DNA of 41,279 nt from Nostoc sp. S13 (lineage in GTDB: Bacteria; Cyanobacteriota; Cyanobacteriia; Cyanobacteriales; Nostocaceae). Made by a program: the position numbers and the translations under genes. Shown here piece by piece: positions 34,054 to 41,279 of this stretch. Under the pieces are notes generated by a model that worked only from the letters and a program-made list of their open reading frames with translations, did not search any database and was not told the DNA's origin. The DNA lies in contig NZ_JAQYWQ010000059.1 of NCBI RefSeq assembly GCF_029379315.1, positions 1 to 41,279 of the forward strand, written 5' to 3'. Positions within the stretch are counted from its first letter, which is position 1. Every line of letters begins with the position of its first letter.

Positions 34054-36696
34054 TTAACCTAACGCGGACTTTAACTCACTTTCCGCTTGTTCCAACGCAT
34101 CTGGCAATTTACTCGCATCGCGTCCGCCTGCTTGGGCTAAGTTCGGTCTTCCACCGCCACCGCCACCACAGATTTTAGCGATCGCACCCACAAATTTACC
34201 AGCTTGCAAGCCTTTTTTGTTCACTTCAGAACTAAAAGCTGCAACTATACTAACTTTCCCTGCTTCGGGAACAGAACCCAGTACCACTGCACCGTTACCG
34301 ATTTTTTGCAGTAAGCGTTCGGCTGCGGTTTTCAATGATTCTGGATCAACATCTTGTAATTGAGCGACAATAATTTTATAATCGCCGACAGTTTCGGCTG
34401 TTTGCAGCAAGCTGTCAGATTTGGCGATCGCTAACTGTACCTTCAAGGTTTCCAGTTCCTTCTGGCTGGTTCTGAGTTCACTTTGCAGACTTGTGATTCT
34501 GTCTGGTAATTCTTCGGGTTTAACTTTAAAGCGATCGCTCAAATCCTTAACTATTTTATCCCGAAGATCGAGATAATCCAGTATTGCTGGCCCCGAAACA
34601 GCTTCAATGCGCCGCACCCCAGAAGCCACTCCAGCTTCTGAGATAATCTTGAACACGCCAATTTCAGCAGTATTACTGACATGAGTTCCGCCGCACAATT
34701 CCATTGATACGCTAGGAAAGTCAATCACGCGCACTTCTTCACCGTATTTTTCGCCGAACATGGCAACAGCACCCCTAGCTTTCGCCTCTGCTAAAGGTAA
34801 TACTTCCACTTTCGCAGCATGTGCTTGGGCAATCCAAGTGTTTACCTGTTCCTCAATTTGTTGAACTTCTTCTGCTGTCAACGCACGCGGACAGTTAAAG
34901 TCAAAGCGCAACCTGTCAAAGGAAACCAGGGAACCAGCTTGAGATATGCCATCATCAACAATTTTCTTCAACGCCGCTTGCAACAGGTGGGTTGCGGTAT
35001 GGTTAGCTTGGGCGCGACGCCGACAAGTCGGATCAATTTGGGCTGTAACATGATCGCCTACGCGCACTGTACCGCGTTCGATGCGTCCGAAGTGAACAAA
35101 GAAATCCGATTCTTTCTTCACGTCTTCGACTCGAACAACGATACCATCACCAGAGATATAACCGCGATCGCCGATTTGTCCCCCAGATTCAGCATAAAAT
35201 GGCGTTTTGTCAAGGACTATTTGTACCTGTGTCCCTGCTTCTGCTTCCTCTTGGGAAACACCTTCTACCAAAATCGCTTCGACTTTCGCCGTCGTAGCAG
35301 GTTGGGTATAGCCTAAAAACTCGGTGACTTGGATGTGTTCTGCTAGTTTGTCGAGGGAACCTTGCACAGTTAAGTCGATGGTTTCGTGTGCATCTCTACC
35401 ACGTCCTTTTTGGATTTCCATTTCTGCCTCAAATTCCTCAGCATCAACTGTGAGATCATTCTCAGCAGCAATTTCCTGAGTTAGTTCGAGTGGGAAACCG
35501 TAGGTGTCGTAGAGTTTAAAGGCACTTTTTCCGCTAATTTGGGTGTTTCCTTGCTGTTTCAGTTCTTGGACGATTTCTTCCAGCAGTTTTTCGCCTCTGT
35601 CGAGAGTGGTGAGGAAATTGGATTCTTCGCGTTGCAATTCGGCTTTAATTGCTGCTTCCCGTTGCCGTACATTGGGGTAAGCTGATTCCGAAAGAGCGAT
35701 CGCAGTTTCGGCAACTTGGTTAATAAATTCGCCATCAATGCCAATTAATCGCCCATGACGCACCACCCGCCGAATTAATCGCCGCAGCACATAACCCCGT
35801 CCCACGTTGGAGGCACGAATTTCATCGGCGATCATGTGGACGACAGCACGAACGTGATCACCAATGACTTTTAGGGAAGTTTTTGTTTTTTCATCACTTT
35901 TGTGGTAATCAATACCAGCAATTTGCCCTGCTGTTTGGATAATTGGGAAAATTAGGTCACTTTCGTAGTTATTGGGTACTTTTTGGAGGATTTGCGCCAT
36001 TCTATCCAAACCCATGCCGGTGTCAATGTTCTTGTTTTGCAGTGGCGTTAAATTGCCTGACGCATCCCGGTTATATTGCATGAACACGAGGTTGTAAAAC
36101 TCGATGAACCGGGAATCGTCTTCTAAATCTATATTTTCGTCACCGCGTTCTGGGTGGAAGTCGTAATAAATTTCTGAACAAGGCCCACAAGGCCCAGTCG
36201 GCCCAGATACCCAAAAGTTATCATCTTCGCCCAAGCGTTTAATTCTCGCTATCGGCACACCGATTTGATCGCGCCAAATTCCAAAGGCTTCATCATCATC
36301 TTCAAAAACGCTGACTACAAGATTTTGGGGGGAAAAGCCAAAGACTTGTGTAGAGATTTCCCAACCCCAAGCGATCGCTTGTTCTTTAAAATAATCACCA
36401 AAGCTAAAATTGCCCAGCATCTCAAAAAACGTTTGATGCCGTTTGGTGCGTCCGACATTTTCGATGTCGTTGGTGCGGATACACTTTTGCGAAGTCGTAG
36501 CCCGCTTAAATTCTGCTGTGCGCTGCCCCAAGAATATTGGCTTAAATGGTAACATCCCCGCGATCGTCAGCAGCACGGTTGGGTCTTCTGGCACGAGGGA
36601 GGCACTTGGGAGAATTTGGTGATCCCGTTGGGCAAAGAAGTCGAGAAATATGTTGCGAATTTCGTTACCGCTTAGGTAGTGGGGATTTGAAGACAT
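34054..36696 (-). CDS. alaS: alanine-tRNA ligase
   Basis: An 880-residue class II synthetase of full length. N-terminal catalytic domain: [40 protein letters not shown], then [19 protein letters not shown], and [19 protein letters not shown]. The editing domain has the zinc ligands [15 protein letters not shown] near 563 and [16 protein letters not shown] near 666, which hydrolyse Ser- and Gly-tRNA(Ala). The C-terminal C-Ala domain ends in [17 protein letters not shown]. It charges tRNA(Ala) in the cytoplasm and is essential. It is alone on its strand. Confidence 0.99.
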   Translation of the reverse strand: MSSNPHYLSGNEIRNIFLDFFAQRDHQILPSASLVPEDPTVLLTIAGMLPFKPIFLGQRTAEFKRATTSQKCIRTNDIENVGRTKRHQTFFEMLGNFSFGDYFKEQAIAWGWEISTQVFGFSPQNLVVSVFEDDDEAFGIWRDQIGVPIARIKRLGEDDNFWVSGPTGPCGPCSEIYYDFHPERGDENIDLEDDSRFIEFYNLVFMQYNRDASGNLTPLQNKNIDTGMGLDRMAQILQKVPNNYESDLIFPIIQTAGQIAGIDYHKSDEKTKTSLKVIGDHVRAVVHMIADEIRASNVGRGYVLRRLIRRVVRHGRLIGIDGEFINQVAETAIALSESAYPNVRQREAAIKAELQREESNFLTTLDRGEKLLEEIVQELKQQGNTQISGKSAFKLYDTYGFPLELTQEIAAENDLTVDAEEFEAEMEIQKGRGRDAHETIDLTVQGSLDKLAEHIQVTEFLGYTQPATTAKVEAILVEGVSQEEAEAGTQVQIVLDKTPFYAESGGQIGDRGYISGDGIVVRVEDVKKESDFFVHFGRIERGTVRVGDHVTAQIDPTCRRRAQANHTATHLLQAALKKIVDDGISQAGSLVSFDRLRFDFNCPRALTAEEVQQIEEQVNTWIAQAHAAKVEVLPLAEAKARGAVAMFGEKYGEEVRVIDFPSVSMELCGGTHVSNTAEIGVFKIISEAGVASGVRRIEAVSGPAILDYLDLRDKIVKDLSDRFKVKPEELPDRITSLQSELRTSQKELETLKVQLAIAKSDSLLQTAETVGDYKIIVAQLQDVDPESLKTAAERLLQKIGNGAVVLGSVPEAGKVSIVAAFSSEVNKKGLQAGKFVGAIAKICGGGGGGRPNLAQAGGRDASKLPDALEQAESELKSALG

Positions 36697-36942
36697 GGGT
36701 TTTTAACTTTAGACTTTAAGACTTGGGCGTAGCAGCACTAGGTGTATTTTCATAAATAGCTTTATATATTCTTGCATTTTGTTTCATATTACTGCCAGCG
36801 AATTGTGCCAGTCGATGAGCTATATGCAGTGATTAGGATGCTTTTACACCATTACCTTACTTTGGCAGGATGCACGTTCGCATTTTGATGATTAGGATTA
36901 ATCCTGAAGAAATAATTGAAAATTTTCATATTGAGGTAACAA

Positions 36943-37143
36943 ATGGCACTAAAACTAAAAGTATTAAATATTGCTTGTGAGGGATGTGCAGAAACAATTA
37001 CTGAGTCTATCCACGTTATGGAACCTGAAGCCAAGGTGGATGTCGATGTTAACGCTAAAACTGTCACGGTAGAATCCGCAGCTTCTGAGGAGTCAATCAA
37101 ACAGGTAATTGTTGCTGCTGGTTACACTGTTCAAGGTTATTGA
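36943..37143 (+). CDS. Atx1/CopZ-type copper chaperone
   Basis: A 66-residue heavy-metal-associated (HMA) domain with metal site NIACEGCAETI (CxxC) and the beta-alpha-beta-beta-alpha-beta pattern. Cyanobacterial Atx1 carries Cu(I) to the CtaA/PacS P-type ATPases that supply plastocyanin in the thylakoid. Synechocystis Atx1 has a His in the last loop (position 61, from memory); here the equivalent loop reads AAGYTVQG with Tyr, as in CopZ-type chaperones. GAGG lies 7 nt before the ATG. A 12-bp palindrome AGGATTAATCCT (36894-36905) upstream could be an operator, unproven. No copper ATPase is adjacent. Confidence 0.88.
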   Translation: MALKLKVLNIACEGCAETITESIHVMEPEAKVDVDVNAKTVTVESAASEESIKQVIVAAGYTVQGY

Positions 37144-37268
37144 TCTGATTCTAGCTTTTCACAGAAGTTTAGATTTTAATATCTTAGGCGACGCTAACAA
37201 AATTTTTTTTATTATTTCCGCCCGTGGAAAAAGCGGAAACTAGAGGGCAAGCAAGATAATTCTTCACA

Positions 37269-37322
37269 GACGCGATTAATCGCGTCTCTAACAGACTGTA
37301 CAGACGCGATTAATCGCGTCTC
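37269..37322. repeat. two perfect 20-bp palindromes
   Basis: AGACGCGATTAATCGCGTCT occurs at 37269-37288 and 37303-37322, each fully self-complementary, 34 bp apart with nearly identical flanks. The second copy reaches the stop codon of the minus-strand metallopeptidase gene, so it may form that transcript's end. Confidence 0.92.
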
Positions 37323-37999
37323 TAACTCCCCACTCCTAACGCAGCATGACAATCTTCTAAGGAAGCGCGTTGTCGCATGGCATTAACTAAAGCCTCATAG
37401 CTAGACCAATTTTCTTGCAGTAGGGTTTTTGCCTGGAGGGTATGAAACCGCCGTTTCTGCTGATAAACTGATTCAGAAAAGCCCAAAATTGTCAAGACTC
37501 CTACCAGCTTATTTTTATCATCAAATCCACCCTCAGCATTACTAAAAACTAGGGTTTCAGCAGCAATACCCGCCATCCAAACAGTGCAGTAGCGCTCTAG
37601 CATTTGGGCACTGATTTTACCCACTTGTAGTTGAGATGCTAATTCGCGATCATCAAAGCTAACGCCGCCTTGCCCAGGTTGCCCCTGTTTCCAAGCTTCC
37701 CAAGCGCTGAGTGTGTAGCCAGTAACGGGAATACCCAATAGGTAAGCAACCAAGAAATGGCCCGCTTCGTGGTGAACGATACGATCGCGGTGTTGACTTG
37801 AAAAACCAGCAATCCAATCTAAAAAGATAGTACCACCCTTGCCTTGCCAGCTAAAACTATCTAATGTAGCTATGCCTAAAATGGTGAAGGTAGCGATCGC
37901 TGGTACTGCCGGTGATAAGTTGAAGAATGGCCCCACCAGTACTGATAGGGTGATAAGAAAGATAGATATTGCAACTAAATTTAGGTTAGTCTGGCTCAT
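37322..37999 (-). CDS. M41-like membrane metallopeptidase lacking the AAA domain
   Basis: A 225-residue protein with two N-terminal membrane segments (NLVAISIFLITLSVLVGPFF and VPAIATFTILGIATLD) and an FtsH-type protease pattern: VHHEAGHFLVAYLLGIPV (HExxH near 77), MAGIAAETLVF matching the FtsH GGRAAEE helix, and GGFDDKNKL, where FtsH has its third ligand Asp. The AAA ATPase module of FtsH is absent, so it is a stand-alone peptidase domain facing the cytoplasm or stroma side. Relatives occur in cyanobacteria and plant plastids. Substrates are unknown; ATP-independent membrane proteolysis or a chaperone-like role is inference. Confidence 0.82.
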   Translation of the reverse strand: MSQTNLNLVAISIFLITLSVLVGPFFNLSPAVPAIATFTILGIATLDSFSWQGKGGTIFLDWIAGFSSQHRDRIVHHEAGHFLVAYLLGIPVTGYTLSAWEAWKQGQPGQGGVSFDDRELASQLQVGKISAQMLERYCTVWMAGIAAETLVFSNAEGGFDDKNKLVGVLTILGFSESVYQQKRRFHTLQAKTLLQENWSSYEALVNAMRQRASLEDCHAALGVGS

Positions 38000-38184
38000 T
38001 GAGAGTTTTCTGAGAATCTGCTTAATCTTTCTTTATTATGGGGCAATCTCTACGACAAACTGGTACTTGCGATCGCAGCACTTGTTAAAATTTATCAAGT
38101 TTGACGCACGCGGACTAATAGAAAAACTCACGCGCTCACAGTCGGATTGTATATTAGGGGTCTAAACACGTTGTTTGTGCGTTT

Positions 38185-39027
38185 CTAACCTAGTTCCAAA
38201 CTTGTCACAGCAAAAACACGATTAATAGGTAAACTAGGAATTTCTTTATTGTACATCCGAGCAGTTTGAGAGACTGGCTGCAATTGGTAACGTTGAACTA
38301 GGTCAATCGCTTGTAGATTTGTATCCGGCACATCCAAAAACACTGGAGCATGAGGATTTTGTGCAAGCAAGGCTTGAAATAATGCTTCAGCAATCTGTTC
38401 GTCATTAGCAAACAGTGGCCCAATCCGAAAACCTCTATGGGCAGACCGGATAACTCCGTAACCAACAAGATATCCATTTTTGAGAAACCCGAAAGCAGTA
38501 CTTTCTGGCTGTTCAATCCAATGTCGCAGAAACAGTGAACGCTTAGAAGGAAAAAGTTGGCGATCATAAGCCACCAACTCTTGAAAAGGCACTGTTTTCA
38601 GTTCCACGATCGCAGCAGGCATAACACCGCCACCCACCCCTTCATAACGAATATGGTTATAAGCGATTTGGAAACCAGACTTTTTGTAGTTATCTTGTTG
38701 AGCTAGTGCACCATCCAAACCGATGTTACGAGCACCTAGATAGTCCATTGCTGTCTTCCAAATTTTTATACCCAACCCCTGCCCACGAAACTGGGGTTTC
38801 ACAATGTAAAAACTTAGAAAGCCGAAGTGTGCATCGTAAGCAACAACAGAAATGCACCCCACCGGCTCACCATTCAACTCGCCCAATAAAAAACCATTCT
38901 CGTCAGTTTGATAACAAGATTCAGCATCATACCTTCCTGGATTCCAACCTTCGCTTGCTGCCCAAGTAATCGCCAAATCAATTTCCGACCTGTTCATTGT
39001 GCGGACGATCAAGTTGTCAGTGATCAT
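38185..39027 (-). CDS. GNAT family N-acetyltransferase, two-domain
   Basis: A 280-residue protein. The first GNAT domain (about 1-135) has the acetyl-CoA motif VKPQFRGQGLGIKIWKTAMD, preceded by EPVGCISVVAYDAHFGFLSF and followed by NYKKSGFQIAYNHIRYEG. The second half (about 145-270; FLKNGYLVGYGVIRSAHRGF, IGPLFANDEQIAEALFQALL, PVFLDVPDTNLQAIDL) resembles the YitH/HolE-type acetyltransferase domain that lacks some GNAT motifs. Such proteins acetylate small amines or protein N-termini; the substrate cannot be read. No neighbour suggests a pathway. Confidence 0.88.
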   Translation of the reverse strand: MITDNLIVRTMNRSEIDLAITWAASEGWNPGRYDAESCYQTDENGFLLGELNGEPVGCISVVAYDAHFGFLSFYIVKPQFRGQGLGIKIWKTAMDYLGARNIGLDGALAQQDNYKKSGFQIAYNHIRYEGVGGGVMPAAIVELKTVPFQELVAYDRQLFPSKRSLFLRHWIEQPESTAFGFLKNGYLVGYGVIRSAHRGFRIGPLFANDEQIAEALFQALLAQNPHAPVFLDVPDTNLQAIDLVQRYQLQPVSQTARMYNKEIPSLPINRVFAVTSLELG

Positions 39028-39161
39028 AATATCTTCTTACTCTCAGGCTGTTAACTATTTAACTTCGCTTTCGCAAACCCAGTGATAACTCTTAATATTT
39101 TTATACTGATCTCTCGTAGTAAGTGTTTAATACCAAATCTAGTTTAAATATCTTCTTTTTT

Positions 39162-39202
39162 AGTCCGCGTAGGCGGACTTTGTTTATATAGCCGCGAATT
39201 AA
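39162..39202. repeat. interspersed repeat with AGTCCGC inverted arms
   Basis: AGTCCGC (39162-39168) and GCGGACT (39173-39179) form a small hairpin, followed by TTGTTTATATAGCCGCGAAT. From memory, this sequence is a frequent intergenic repeat in Nostoc-like genomes. Confidence 0.65.
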
Positions 39203-39311
39203 ATTTGTTTGGATATAAAATCACTGGAATACTCGTTCAAAAGCTCTGTGAGCAAGATTTACTCCGATAAAAGCTGTTAGAATGCACAACTTTCATCTAG
39301 CGCATACAGAC

Positions 39312-40400
39312 TCAATGCTTATTCCTCCCGTGTTTAGCAGTTGTAGCACTAGTGACTTCCAAATCATCATACTTATTGACTTTATAGATGATGGTCGAAA
39401 GTAACCAACTGAATATAAAGATGCCAATGATTAAGTAACCAATTGTGCCAAAGTTATCACCTAATTTACTAATAAAATCCCAAAACGGACTTTTCAGTTG
39501 TAACTGATCACCAATAATGTTTAGAGCCTCAATTCCGCCAATAACCACAGCAACTAGTACAGAAACAAGGGTGATGGTCATGTTGTAGTAGAGTTTGCGG
39601 ATTGGTTTTACGTAAGCCCAGCCATAAGCCCCAAGCATTAAAATGCCGTCAGTGGTGTCAATCAGGGACATACCTGCGGTGAACAAAGCTGGAAACAATA
39701 GGATCGACCAGATGGGCAGACCTTTAGCTGCTTGATTCGCAGAAATCCCCAGCAGTGCTACCTCTGTCGCCGTATCGAAGCCTAAACCAAAAAGGAAACC
39801 TAAAGGAAACATTTGCCAGCTACTATCTATCAACCGAAACAAAGGACGGAAGATGCGACCGAGTAGCCCGCGTTGGTTCAAAAATTCATCTAAGGATTGC
39901 TCGTCATAGATTCCTCCCCGCTTGACGGTTTGGAAGGTCTTATAAACATCCCACAGCACCACCATATTGATTGCTGCAATTACTAGTAGGAAAAGTGCAG
40001 AAACGATACTGCTAATTAGCCCCCCAACCTTTTCAAAACTGGGAAAGTTGTTATGAATGGTTGTAGTGGTTAAAGCGATCGCCACAGAGGCGAAAATTAC
40101 AACGGTAGAATGACCTAGAGAGAAGAAAAACCCAACAGCAACAGGTCGTTTGTTCTCCTGCATCAATTTACGGGTAACATTGTCGATCGCGGCGATGTGA
40201 TCGGCATCTACAGCATGACGTAGACCAAAGCTATAAGCTAATACAGCAGTGCCAAGCAGAAGGGGGTAGCGATGGAATGCAATCAGGGCAACTACCCAGA
40301 TTAAAATATTCACGCTAATCAGGAACGCATAGATGTTAATAACTTTACGTTTAACGTTTCTGGAACTATCGTTGAAAACACGCGAAAATCTGGATAGCAT
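39312..40400 (-). CDS. NiCoT-family nickel/cobalt permease
   Basis: A 362-residue membrane protein with about eight hydrophobic segments. It has the NiCoT signature FGLRHAVDADHIAAIDN near residue 56-66, then FFFSLGHSTVVIFASV and LGFLFGLGFDTATEVALLG, which hold the metal-selectivity His/Asp residues. HoxN/NixA-type permeases import Ni(II) and/or Co(II) with high affinity for hydrogenase, urease or cobalamin. The start is supported by AAGGAGT 6-7 nt upstream. The last 30 residues are charged and cytoplasmic. No hydrogenase, urease or cobalamin gene is visible nearby, so the preferred metal is open. Confidence 0.93.
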   Translation of the reverse strand: MLSRFSRVFNDSSRNVKRKVINIYAFLISVNILIWVVALIAFHRYPLLLGTAVLAYSFGLRHAVDADHIAAIDNVTRKLMQENKRPVAVGFFFSLGHSTVVIFASVAIALTTTTIHNNFPSFEKVGGLISSIVSALFLLVIAAINMVVLWDVYKTFQTVKRGGIYDEQSLDEFLNQRGLLGRIFRPLFRLIDSSWQMFPLGFLFGLGFDTATEVALLGISANQAAKGLPIWSILLFPALFTAGMSLIDTTDGILMLGAYGWAYVKPIRKLYYNMTITLVSVLVAVVIGGIEALNIIGDQLQLKSPFWDFISKLGDNFGTIGYLIIGIFIFSWLLSTIIYKVNKYDDLEVTSATTAKHGRNKH

Positions 40401-41279
40401 TTATCACTCCTTATAAAGGCATATTTTGACAAGGTGAAAAACGAATCAGACTCTGTATGAGCCGTACCAGGATACTGAGCCAGCCTATAGAGGTTTCATT
40501 CATCAAAATTACTTACATTTACATCGACGTAAGGTTAAGTAAAACCTATATAAATGACAAAGGTATTGCAAAGTCATGTCAAAAGCGTGACTAGTTGGTC
40601 ATACTTCATAACAGTGAGCAGCATTGGCAGGCTGAAATCTTTATAAATAGGACTAAAGAAACTTCTTCATAATATATTTTGAGTTATTATCAAAAATGGG
40701 TAGTGGCAATTTGGATGAACAGAAAAAATTTTATCTAAAATATTACCACTTATTAACAATTATTATGTTTATCTATTAGGCAACAGGTGAATTTTGTTAA
40801 GTCAAGCACGAGCTTACTGGCTCTCTAAGCAGAAAGTATATTTTTTTGACATCTAAAAAAGAATCATTTTATTGAAAGAGAAACAGATATAGCAATCCGA
40901 TTTGATTTGTGAAAAAATCTAAGAGATGATTTATAAAGTAAACCTTAAATTGTAGGGTGCGTTATAGCAACGCTTAACGCACCGAGAAACATGGTGCGTT
41001 ACGGCTACTTCTCACTCTCTCGAACTCCCAAATTCTTGCATAGCCGTAACACACCCTACTTAATATTTACTTTATAAATAGCCTCTAAGTATATGTAGGG
41101 TGTGTTATTGCGTAGCGTAACGCACCTGGAATCAGAGGTGGTGCGTTAGCCTTTGGCGTAACGCACCCTACGTATATTAGACTCATCCGCGAATCATGAA
41201 AGCTTACCAGAAGAGAGTTACAAGGATTTGCACGGGAGGAGCGATCGCCATCTGGCTGTACGAGGAAATGAGGGTTTGA
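40401..41279. other. long gene-poor end with leader and inverted repeats
   Basis: An 879-bp stretch. The part next to the permease (40401-40560) is its 5' leader on the minus strand, with the strong Shine-Dalgarno and a GGCTC-flanked GTATCCTGGTAC element at 40459-40481. The middle (40560-40920) is AT-rich and featureless. The right end is filled with inverted-repeat DNA at 40922-41171. No gene I can support. Confidence 0.5.
40922..41086. mobile_element. ~165-bp MITE-like inverted-repeat element
   Basis: The outer arms TTTATAAAGTAAA (within 40922-40942) and TTTACTTTATAAA (within 41066-41086) are complementary, and the symmetry continues inward through GTAGGGTGCGTTA against TAACACACCCTAC, about 33 bp in all. 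The interior holds further nested palindromes (GGTGCGTTACGGCTA and TAGCCGTAAC). It has no coding capacity. A second palindromic block of the same GTAGGGTG/CACCCTAC family follows at 41096-41171. Confidence 0.65.

Noticed and set aside
34819..35316. 165-codon plus-strand frame inside alaS
   Set aside because: It lies antisense to the conserved editing domain; composition is explained by the sense codons.
36894..36905. Palindrome AGGATTAATCCT as a copper-regulator operator
   Set aside because: A 12-bp AT-rich palindrome is expected by chance now and then, and no copper-regulator consensus is matched.
41196..41279. 27-codon frame starting MKAYQKRVTRICTGG at the window end
   Set aside because: Too short, ends exactly at the window edge and shows no family signal; chance frame after the repeat block.

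Overview
The window looks like part of the chromosome of a filamentous, heterocyst-type (Nostoc-like) cyanobacterium. The signs are abundant GCGATCGC (HIP1) octamers, heptanucleotide tandem repeats (TGGGGAG, TGGGGCA, TAACTCC), many short palindromic interspersed repeats, a Cys-motif/pentapeptide Ser/Thr kinase, a large multi-PAS hybrid histidine kinase and a cyanobacterial Atx1-type copper chaperone. No rRNA, tRNA, CRISPR array or complete transposase was seen.

Layout. 1-1.5 kb: repeats (palindromes and a 21-bp minisatellite), then a VapBC-like toxin-antitoxin pair lying between two copies of a ~50-bp repeat. 1.5-5.7 kb (minus): three tightly packed genes, namely a giant LRR-Roc-COR (Roco) GTPase whose LRR array holds seven DNA-identical 69-bp units, a small deoxyribosyltransferase/TIR-like Rossmannoid protein, and a helical protein with a C-terminal hydrophobic segment; together they look like a signalling or conflict module. 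6.0-8.2 kb (minus): xseB, xseA, relE-like toxin and Phd/YefM antitoxin in one direction. 8.3-9.8 kb (minus): an AT-rich three-gene cassette (coiled-coil protein, unknown protein, HNH nuclease). 10.2-11.5 kb: recA with a LexA-box-like site and two hairpin terminators. 11.5-15.7 kb: a decayed gene remnant, the kinase, a squalene/phytoene synthase family protein and a PRC-barrel gene cut by a small inverted-repeat element. 16-23 kb: GH31 alpha-glucosidase and the 1477-aa hybrid histidine kinase, both carrying repeat DNA inserted in frame. 23.3-26 kb: DUF4168 exported protein, holA, 2H phosphoesterase-like protein. 26-28.5 kb: an unusual fusion of a D-amino-acid oxidase to an ATP-grasp ligase. 29-31 kb: TPR protein. 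31-33.7 kb: a single-chain restriction-modification protein (N6-adenine methyltransferase fused to a BsuBI/PstI-type endonuclease). 34-41 kb: alaS, atx1-like chaperone, an M41-like membrane metallopeptidase without AAA domain, a double-GNAT protein, a NiCoT nickel/cobalt transporter, then a gene-poor end rich in inverted repeats.

Best leads for undescribed biology are the Roco/Rossmannoid/helical trio (2-6 kb), the HNH trio beside recA, the oxidase-ATP-grasp fusion, and the BsuBI/PstI fusion, whose inferred target CTGCAG I did not find once by eye in 41 kb. A second theme is repeat DNA rewriting genes: it lengthens, interrupts or is embedded in xseA, holA, the GH31 gene, the histidine kinase and the PRC-barrel gene.

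All family calls come from reading motifs in the translated sequence; no database search was run.
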